A stretch of 20,047 nt of DNA from Enterobacterales bacterium (GTDB taxonomy: Bacteria; Pseudomonadota; Gammaproteobacteria; Enterobacterales; Succinivibrionaceae): assembly GCA_900768635.1 (NCBI GenBank), contig CAAGDP010000055.1, positions 1 through 20,047 of the forward strand, written 5' to 3'. The translations under genes and the position numbers were made by a program. The notes under the pieces are model-generated. The model made no database searches. It saw only the letters and a program-made list of their open reading frames with translations, and was not told where the DNA came from. Every line of letters begins with the position of its first letter. The stretch's first letter is position 1. Below are positions 14,891-20,047 of this stretch, piece by piece.

Positions 14891-16855
14891 TTAGTCCTCG
14901 CTATTTCTGTGTTGTTGGGCAGCTTTGGCTTTGGCCAGAGCTAACGCTTTTGCCTTAGCAAGTGCCAGAGCTTTAGGATCAGCTGCAGAAGAATTTTCGG
15001 AAGCTTCGTTGCCAGAAGGTGCGTTCTGCGGTGCTGCTGAAGATGACTGAGCTTTGGCTTTGGCCAGAGCTAACGCTTTTGCTTTAGCCAGCGCTAGAGC
15101 TTTAGGATCAGCTGCAGAAGGATTTTCGGAAGCTTCGTTGCCCTGGGGTGCTGCTGAAGATAACTGAGCTTTGGCTTTGGCCAGAGCTAACGCTTTTGCC
15201 TTAGCCAGCGCTAGAGCTTTATGATCAGCTGCAGAAGGATTTTCGGAAGCTTCGTTGCCCTGGGGTGCTATCGAAGATGACTGAGCTTTGGCTTTGGCCA
15301 GTGCGAGAGCACGGGCTTTGGCAAGAGCAGCAGGATCTGCAGATGGAAGTACCGGTTTATTTCCTGCTGATGATTCTGTTTGCTGAGACTCTTTTTTCTT
15401 TAAGGCATTAATACGGGCTTCTCGTTCCTGTTTTTCATGTTCCAGACGCATCTCCCGGAACGCAATAAGATCCTTGGTGGATTTTTTGAATTTTTCCTCC
15501 GCCTGGATTTTTTTCATCGAAGCCTTGGCAATTCTGAATTCCTGTACAAGAGGAATATTGCTGGAGCATACATAGGTACAACATCCACATTCAATGCAGT
15601 CTTTGATATGCTCTTTTTCCAGATCTTCAAAGTTGCAGGCACGGGAGTGACTCAGGAGTGCATAAGGTACTAGATAGGATGGACATACCTCCTGACATTT
15701 GCCACATTTAATGCAGTTAAGGTAGGAATGACGTAGTGGTAGTTCTCCGTCAGCAGGGGCTATGATGCAGTTTATGGTTTTGGTGAGAGGAACATCTGGT
15801 GAGTCAATATTAAAACCCATCATCGGTCCGCCCAGAATAATAGATAGCTCGTGATTGTTAATCAGATGAAAATTATTAAGAATATGTCTTACCAATGTTC
15901 CATTGCGCACCATTACATTGCCATTGCGAGCAAAATTACCGCCACTGATAGTAACAATTCTTTCGATAAGAGGTTCGCCATTGATAACTGCTCTTTTAAC
16001 TGCATAGGTGGATGCTACATTATGCATGGTTATGCCAAAGTCATTGGAACGGTGATCATATCCAACTTCAATTCCGGTTAAGATTTTAATAAGAGGTCTA
16101 GCAGCTCCGGTAGGGTATAAAACCGGAAGTATCCGGAGGAAAATGGAATCCTCCAGTCCTATCAATGCTGTTTTCAGAGCTTTAACGGCCTGCGGTTTGT
16201 TATTTTCCACAGCAATAATAGTAATTTCCGGTTCATAAATTTTCTGCAGTATTCTGACTCCAGTGACTATTTCCTCCGCGTGTTCCTGCATCAGACGATC
16301 ATCACAGGTAAGATAAGGTTCGCATTCACTGCCATTAATGATCAAAATTCTGGTCTTATCCAGAGCTGAGCGGATTTTGCTTCCGGTAGGGAATCCGGCT
16401 CCACCCATACCGACTATGCCTGACTGATTTATTTGGGCAATGAGATCTTCCACAGGAGCATTTTGATAATTTGTAATAGTGTTAAGTTCCGCCCATTCAT
16501 CTTTCCCGTCAGGAATAATAATAACCGCATCCTCCGGCAGTCCTGAGGGCTGACAGGAGTGATATGGTCCAACACTTTGGACAGTTCCTGATGTGGGAGC
16601 ATGAACCGGGAGCTGGTAGCGATTACATGCCAGGGTAAGAGGTTGTCCCTTTTTAACCAGATCTCCTGCTTTGACCAGCAGTTCACCCGGTTGTCCGGAA
16701 TGCTGTTTCAGTGGAACAACCAGTATTTTGGGAAGAGGCAATTTTTCTACCGGAATTCCGGAGGTTTCCTTTTTATGCTCGGCAGGATGAATACCTCCAT
16801 GAAAGTGCCAGGTTTTTCCTGCCTTGATTTCAGCCAGCCTTTTGGAAATTTTCAT
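14891..16855 (-). CDS. rnfC: Rnf complex NADH-interacting subunit RnfC with repeat tail
   Basis: Peripheral subunit thought to bind NAD(H) and FMN and to pass electrons through two 4Fe-4S clusters. GGAGFPTG (151-158) is the nucleotide/FMN glycine loop. The clusters are CIKCGKCQEVCP (C381, C384, C387, C391) and CIECGCCTYVC (C420, C423, C426, C430). Residues 440-500 are a charged helix, then residues 507-654 are four copies, the last partial, of a unit built on ALALAKAKALALAKAKA plus a Ser/Pro/Asn linker. E. coli RsxC has a comparable Ala/Lys-rich tail, so the principle is known while the repeat number and linkers are local. The gene overlaps rnfB by ATGA and rnfD follows after 2 bp. Confidence 0.96.
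   Translation of the reverse strand: MKISKRLAEIKAGKTWHFHGGIHPAEHKKETSGIPVEKLPLPKILVVPLKQHSGQPGELLVKAGDLVKKGQPLTLACNRYQLPVHAPTSGTVQSVGPYHSCQPSGLPEDAVIIIPDGKDEWAELNTITNYQNAPVEDLIAQINQSGIVGMGGAGFPTGSKIRSALDKTRILIINGSECEPYLTCDDRLMQEHAEEIVTGVRILQKIYEPEITIIAVENNKPQAVKALKTALIGLEDSIFLRILPVLYPTGAARPLIKILTGIEVGYDHRSNDFGITMHNVASTYAVKRAVINGEPLIERIVTISGGNFARNGNVMVRNGTLVRHILNNFHLINNHELSIILGGPMMGFNIDSPDVPLTKTINCIIAPADGELPLRHSYLNCIKCGKCQEVCPSYLVPYALLSHSRACNFEDLEKEHIKDCIECGCCTYVCSSNIPLVQEFRIAKASMKKIQAEEKFKKSTKDLIAFREMRLEHEKQEREARINALKKKESQQTESSAGNKPVLPSADPAALAKARALALAKAKAQSSSIAPQGNEASENPSAADHKALALAKAKALALAKAKAQLSSAAPQGNEASENPSAADPKALALAKAKALALAKAKAQSSSAAPQNAPSGNEASENSSAADPKALALAKAKALALAKAKAAQQHRNSED
14920..15330 (-). 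repeat. Tandem DNA repeats encoding the RnfC Ala/Lys tail
   Basis: Near-identical units begin at 14920, 15049, 15166 and 15283, giving periods of 129, 117 and 117 bp (43, 39 and 39 codons); the last is partial. The 12-bp difference is a 4-codon insertion (NAPS) in one linker. All periods are multiples of three, so unit gain or loss keeps the frame. Confidence 0.9.
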
Positions 16856-17424
16856 CTGATGGTACCTCGCTGAGCTGCCAGATTACGTTGTTCTTCTATG
16901 GTCAGAAATCTATAGTCCCAGTCTCTGGCAGTCTGTTGTTTCAGATGCATGGAAATACATTTGGTCGGACAGGTATCAACACACAATTTGCAACCTGTAC
17001 AACGGGAAGACAGGACGGTATGGATCATCTTACTGCTACCCACAATAGCATCTACAGGACAGTTTGCTGCACATTTATGGCATCCTATGCAGAGATTTTC
17101 GGTTATGAATGCTGTTTGAGGACCTTCTTCCTCTCCATCCATAGATACTGCAGGGACGTTCATAATTCTTGCCAGTTCATTAACGGTACGTTGTCCGCCA
17201 GGTACACATAAATTAATTTCAGCTTTACCTGATGCTACAGCCTCAGCATACTGTCTGCAACCGGCATAGCCACATTGTCCGCATTGAGTTTGGGGAAGAA
17301 CATTATCAATTTCGTCAGTGGCAGGATTACCTTCTACCTTAAGTTTTTCAGAGGCATATCCCAGTAAACCTCCAATGATGAAGGATGCCAGGGAGAAAAG
17401 AGCTATAACCAAGATTAAGTTCAT
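16852..17424 (-). CDS. rnfB: Rnf complex iron-sulfur subunit RnfB (RsxB)
   Basis: Ferredoxin-like electron entry subunit. Residues 3-25 form the membrane anchor. The Fe-S domain has C48, C51, C56 and C73 (CGQCGYAGC then LCVPGG). Two ferredoxin-type clusters follow: CIGCHKCAANCP (C112-C122) and CTGCKLCVDTCP (C142-C152). At 190 residues it equals the E. coli type (192) and lacks the extra C-terminal clusters of clostridial RnfB. Its start overlaps the rnfA stop by ATGA, and its stop overlaps the rnfC start in the same way. Confidence 0.97.
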   Translation of the reverse strand: MNLILVIALFSLASFIIGGLLGYASEKLKVEGNPATDEIDNVLPQTQCGQCGYAGCRQYAEAVASGKAEINLCVPGGQRTVNELARIMNVPAVSMDGEEEGPQTAFITENLCIGCHKCAANCPVDAIVGSSKMIHTVLSSRCTGCKLCVDTCPTKCISMHLKQQTARDWDYRFLTIEEQRNLAAQRGTIR

Positions 17425-17999
17425 TTAATAAGTCCTGAAAATCCCATAAATGCCATAGACATAATACCAGCGGTAAGCATAGCAATGGCAGCCCCTTTGA
17501 AGGGACCTGGTACGTCCGCCTCTTCTATTTTTTCCCGCATGGTAGAAAAAATGATCATTACAAATAAAAATCCCAATCCGGCACCGAAACCATATAAGAC
17601 GCTTTGTACAAAGTTGTGTTTGAGATTGGCGTTTAAAATGGACAAACCCAGTACGATACAGTTGGTGGTAATAAGCGGCAGATAAATACCAAGAAGCTGA
17701 TAGAGTTCACGATTGGTTTTTTTGATAATAATTTCAGTTAACTGTACCACACAGGCAATAACCAGAATGAAAGTAATGGTTCTTAAAAAAAGAAGATCAA
17801 GCGGAACAAGAACATAATAGTCCACTAGATAAGTAAGGGCTGAGGTAATAGTCATAACAAAGCAGGTGGCGGTGCCCATGCCAAAAGCTGCAGAGGACTT
17901 TTTGGAAACCCCCATAAACGGACATAGTCCGAGAAACTGCACCAGTACAAAGTTGTTCACTAGAACTGTACTTATCAGGAGAAGCAGGTACTCCTTCAT
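17421..17999 (-). CDS. rnfA: Rnf complex membrane subunit RnfA (RsxA)
   Basis: First gene of the operon. A 192-residue membrane protein (193 in E. coli) with six hydrophobic helices, homologous to NqrE and partner of RnfE. It opens with LLLISTVLVNNFVLVQFLGL, the family N-terminus, and has ITTNCIVLGLSI, whose Asn-Cys is conserved for the intramembrane iron centre. AGGT lies 7 nt before ATG in the GAGGTAAATTC context. It is preceded by a promoter and a structured leader. Confidence 0.97.
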   Translation of the reverse strand: MKEYLLLLISTVLVNNFVLVQFLGLCPFMGVSKKSSAAFGMGTATCFVMTITSALTYLVDYYVLVPLDLLFLRTITFILVIACVVQLTEIIIKKTNRELYQLLGIYLPLITTNCIVLGLSILNANLKHNFVQSVLYGFGAGLGFLFVMIIFSTMREKIEEADVPGPFKGAAIAMLTAGIMSMAFMGFSGLIK

Positions 18000-18022
18000 G
18001 AATTTACCTCACAATGATTGAT

Positions 18023-18060
18023 CAGCCTTTAATAACAACGGGATGATCCCGAAGAGGCTG
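18023..18060 (-). promoter_or_regulatory. Structured leader hairpin upstream of rnfA
   Basis: Nested inverted repeats: outer arms CAGCCT (18023-18028) and AGGCTG (18055-18060), inner perfect CGGGAT-G-ATCCCG (18039-18051). It lies between the promoter and the rnfA ribosome site, so it would fold in the mRNA leader. It has no T-run. A DNA operator or a regulatory RNA structure are both possible. Confidence 0.55.
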
Positions 18061-18076
18061 AATGAATATTCTGTGC

Positions 18077-18085
18077 ATTATATCA
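18077..18085 (-). promoter_or_regulatory. Extended -10 promoter of the rnf operon
   Basis: On the minus strand TGATATAAT, a perfect extended -10 (TGn-TATAAT), lies about 75 nt upstream of the rnfA ATG. The upstream -35 region is poor but T-rich, which fits an extended -10 promoter. Confidence 0.65.
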
Positions 18086-18135
18086 CAAAAAAAATCCAGT
18101 ATAATATTATGGAATTTAACTTATATGATAAATAG

Positions 18136-18585
18136 GTAATCCCTGTTGGTTTTGCTTTCCATAAAGATTATTCTGGGTTTGGACAGACTTATTCCTCTTG
18201 CCGGAATAATTTTGACGATCAGGGACTAATCCTGGAAAAGTATGAGCCTTTGAATAATTTATTTGTAGTTTCAGACCGGAACACTTGAAGCTTCCAGGAG
18301 TTTCAGTATCGGTTGGTTGTTCTGCATAATCTTTTTGAAAAGATGTTCAGGAAAAACAAAGTCTTTAGCAGGAGACAGGATTCTTTGAATATCTGTAATA
18401 AAACAGTTGTAACAGCACGGTTCTCAGTTCTGGATGACCACACCTGCATTGCAGGTTTATAAAAATATTCAGAAACCTCTGCAACAGGTGAAAGTCAAGA
18501 CCCAGAAAATTTGCAAATGAAAAATCCTGTTGATCAAAAAATAATCTATAATTCAGATCTGATCTGCATATGTCAGATAATGTAA
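18136..18585 (+). pseudogene. Decayed reading frame of unknown family
   Basis: One frame stays coding-like for 150 codons, broken only by TGA (18286-18288) and TAA (18460-18462), far fewer stops than expected by chance in DNA this AT-rich. The first part contains FHKDYSGFGQTYSS and LILEKYEPLNNLFVVSDRN; the second has RLVVLHNLFEKMFRKNK; the third is polar (YSETSATGESQDPENLQ). The composition is protein-like. There is no start codon, since a TAG at 18133 precedes it, and no ribosome site. I do not recognise the family; a transposase or an exported-protein fragment are both possible. It would be transcribed away from the rnf promoter and towards lpxH. Confidence 0.4.
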
Positions 18586-18604
18586 GATCTGTCAGATCAG
18601 ATCT
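18555..18604 (-). terminator. 12-bp inverted repeat at the lpxH 3' end, possible terminator
   Basis: AGATCTGATCTG (18555-18566) and CAGATCAGATCT (18593-18604) are perfect reverse complements with a 26-nt loop. The right arm includes the last codons of lpxH. Reading minus, the far arm is followed after about 12 nt by a T-rich stretch (ATTATTTTTTG). The long loop makes it an atypical terminator; it may instead protect mRNA ends or be a dispersed repeat. Confidence 0.5.
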
Positions 18605-19305
18605 TCGTGCAAAAGCTGGAATTCTCCATTGTTTTCATCCAGATAGAAAAAACCGTTTTCATTCCAGTCACCAAGAACATATCTGGTTAATCCCTGATCC
18701 TGATACTGGTGCACCTGAGGTTTGTGTGTATGCCCGTGAACGCATATTTTGCAGTTCTTTTTATTCATAAGCCGGAAAAAATCTTCCTGCACAATATCCA
18801 TCATCGCCGGATCTTTGATCCGTTTTTTGTGAGCAGCTTCCGTGCGAATATTATTGGCCAGATGCTGCTTGGTGCTGTAAGGCAGTAGAGCATAGATAAA
18901 ACGGTTTAACGGATTAGAGCGGAATTTACGGAACTTAATATATCCGTGATCTAATGTGCACAGTCCATCACCATGACAGATGACGTAAGGCTGTGGAGCT
19001 TTCCTGATCACCGTTTCATCCTTAAGGATCTTCATTTTGCATCGTTTGCTGTACCGGAAACCAATAAGAAAATCACGGTTGCCGGGAATGAAGAACTTTC
19101 GGGCTTTAACTTTGGCAATATGGGATGCCACTTCCAGCTGATATGGAGATTTTTCACCGTCACCTATCCAGAAGTTAAAAAGGTCGCCAAGGATATACAA
19201 CTCGTCACATTCAGAAGCCTTAGTCTCTAGAAAATGAAAAAAAGTTGCGGTGACCCGGGTAAGTGATTCATCAAGATGAAGATCAGATATGAAAATTCGA
19301 TGCAT
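18592..19305 (-). CDS. lpxH: UDP-2,3-diacylglucosamine diphosphatase
   Basis: Hydrolyses UDP-2,3-diacylglucosamine to lipid X and UMP, the fourth step of lipid A synthesis, at the inner face of the inner membrane. All metallophosphatase ligands are visible: D8 and H10 (SDLHL), D41 (GDLFNFWIGD), N76 (GNRD), H111 (CHGDG), and H192/H194 region (HGHTHKP). At 237 residues it matches the family (240 in E. coli). It starts 1 bp after the ppiB stop, and ppiB-lpxH is the E. coli order. The organism therefore makes lipid A, which confirms a Gram-negative outer membrane. Confidence 0.96.
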   Translation of the reverse strand: MHRIFISDLHLDESLTRVTATFFHFLETKASECDELYILGDLFNFWIGDGEKSPYQLEVASHIAKVKARKFFIPGNRDFLIGFRYSKRCKMKILKDETVIRKAPQPYVICHGDGLCTLDHGYIKFRKFRSNPLNRFIYALLPYSTKQHLANNIRTEAAHKKRIKDPAMMDIVQEDFFRLMNKKNCKICVHGHTHKPQVHQYQDQGLTRYVLGDWNENGFFYLDENNGEFQLLHEDLI

Positions 19306-19306
19306 A

Positions 19307-19798
19307 TTATTCTACATCTGCTGATTCAATGACAATAGCTTCTCTAGGTACGTCATCATACATACCGTATCTGGTTTTAGGGGCTTTTTCAATTTCATCC
19401 ACCACATTCTGACCTTCAACTACTTCGCCAAAAACACAGTAACCCCAGCCATCTCTGGTTTCTGATTTAAAGTCCAGAAAGAGGTTGTCTCTGGTGTTAA
19501 TAAAAAACTGACAGGTAGCAGAATGAGGATCTGAAGTGCGAGCCATAGCTATGGTGTAACGTTTGTTGCTAAGACCATTATTAGCCTCGTTTTTAATAGG
19601 GTCTCTGGTTTCTTTAGGCTCAAGACGGGAATTAAGTCCACCACCCTGAATCATAAATCCCTTGATGACGCGATGAAAAATAGTACCGTCATAATGCTTG
19701 GATTTGGCATAATCAATAAAATTCTGGCAGGTGACAGGAGCCTTGTCAGTAAAAAGATTGATTTTAATATCGCCTTTATTGGTATGTAGGGTAATCAT
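19307..19798 (-). CDS. ppiB: Cytoplasmic cyclophilin-type peptidyl-prolyl isomerase B
   Basis: Catalyses cis-trans isomerisation of X-Pro bonds during folding. The cyclophilin core is complete: FHRVIKGFMIQGG (F41, R43, F48, Q51) and ATCQFFINTRDNLFLD (Q97-F98-F99), then WGYCVFGEVVEG. At 163 residues without a signal peptide it is the cytoplasmic form (164 in E. coli PpiB) and not PpiA. AAGGAA gives 6-nt spacing to the ATG. It is the first gene of a two-gene unit with lpxH. Confidence 0.96.
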   Translation of the reverse strand: MITLHTNKGDIKINLFTDKAPVTCQNFIDYAKSKHYDGTIFHRVIKGFMIQGGGLNSRLEPKETRDPIKNEANNGLSNKRYTIAMARTSDPHSATCQFFINTRDNLFLDFKSETRDGWGYCVFGEVVEGQNVVDEIEKAPKTRYGMYDDVPREAIVIESADVE

Positions 19799-19840
19799 AA
19801 TAATTCCTTTAAATAAAACAGGGAAATAAGGATATTTATT

Positions 19841-19869
19841 ATTATATTTGATGATTAAGGTAAATGCAC
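19841..19869 (-). promoter_or_regulatory. Putative ppiB-lpxH promoter
   Basis: On the minus strand GTGCAT (19869-19864) and TATAAT (19846-19841) are 17 bp apart, about 43 nt before the ppiB ATG. The -35 resembles the TTGCAT found before the transposase at 4558. Confidence 0.5.
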
Positions 19870-19912
19870 GGGACTAATGCAGATCAGAGAGACGCCTTCC
19901 GCTGTTTAGTTA

Positions 19913-20047
19913 CTATTCACTCCTTATGCCATATTGCTCTGTTGACGGATGTTTGCCTTCAAGATTAGTTTTGATCCCGACCATAATCCTTGCCAATACG
20001 GATTCAGCATTTATTTTGATAGGTTTGGGCTTCCCTGATTTACGACT
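19913..20047 (-). CDS. C-terminal end of an unidentified protein (partial)
   Basis: The minus-strand frame is open from the window edge for 44 codons to a TAG at 19913-19915. It reads SRKSGKPKPIKINAESVLAR and continues IMVGIKTNLEG, a basic, helical, clearly protein-like tail. The start and most of the gene lie outside the window. I cannot name the family; a transposase tail is possible given the surroundings. In E. coli this side of ppiB holds cysS in divergent orientation, which is not what is seen here. Whether the gene is intact cannot be told. Confidence 0.5.
   Translation of the reverse strand, partial: SRKSGKPKPIKINAESVLARIMVGIKTNLEGKHPSTEQYGIRSE

Noticed and set aside
13779..14958. 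Long opposite-strand open frames across rnfD and rnfC (e.g. 14334-14663, 14584-14958).
   Set aside because: They are antisense to well-identified Rnf genes, have no SD and show no recognisable domains.
14920..15330. Regular repeats that could suggest a CRISPR array.
   Set aside because: The units are 117-129 bp, contiguous and in frame inside rnfC, with no unique spacers.
1..20047. tRNA, rRNA or known riboswitch genes.
   Set aside because: No cloverleaf, T-loop (GGTTCGAATCC-like) or rRNA core sequence was seen by eye; a covariance-model scan would be needed to exclude small RNAs.

Overview
The window looks like a chromosomal segment of an AT-rich, anaerobic or microaerophilic gammaproteobacterium. 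The main evidence is gene order: a complete rnfABCDGE-nth operon, ppiB-lpxH, and a YoaA-type helicase followed by tsaB are all arrangements known from Enterobacterales and relatives. The AAA-ATPase-like (TRPRRFGKT) gene remnant, the low GC and the transposase types would suit Succinivibrionaceae (Aeromonadales). That family assignment is an inference; no rRNA gene is present to confirm it.

Layout. 1-496: decayed remnant of an AAA-ATPase-like gene. 515-4208: a promoter-bearing repeat, a leader hairpin, yoaA, tsaB and a small hypothetical gene, all on the plus strand. 4209-6924: an AT-rich mobile island with an isolated rRNA-type boxA-like motif, an IS4/IS1634-like DDE transposase, a small coiled-coil gene overlapping its end, and the C-terminal remnant of a second transposase. 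6998-7551: a minus-strand periplasmic DUF4124 protein with its terminator. 7949-11137: a 1062-residue signalling protein (degenerate STAND-like region, TPRs, GAF-like region, GGDEF). 11138-11798: a genomic scar with a second copy of the promoter-like repeat leading into a cut-off gene start, an antisense ISL3-type transposase remnant, and the terminator of the rnf-nth operon. 11799-17999: nth and rnfE, G, D, C, B, A on the minus strand, with a promoter and a structured leader at 18023-18085. 18136-18585: a decayed reading frame of unknown family. 18555-19798: lpxH and ppiB on the minus strand, with a large inverted repeat at the 3' end. 19913-20047: the C-terminal end of an unidentified minus-strand gene that runs off the window.

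How the genes work together. Rnf is a membrane ion-pumping ferredoxin:NAD+ oxidoreductase; in E. coli its homologue Rsx resets SoxR. Nth is a 4Fe-4S base-excision repair enzyme and is co-transcribed with it. YoaA is an Fe-S helicase for replication repair and TsaB serves tRNA t6A synthesis. PpiB and LpxH are housekeeping functions for protein folding and lipid A synthesis. The diguanylate cyclase is a probable c-di-GMP output protein with a large sensory N-terminus.

I did not find a clearly new multi-gene system. The best candidates for novelty are the GGDEF protein with a degenerate STAND-like domain, the coiled-coil gene tied to the IS transposase, the duplicated promoter-like repeat, the rnf leader structure, and the decayed frame at 18136-18585.
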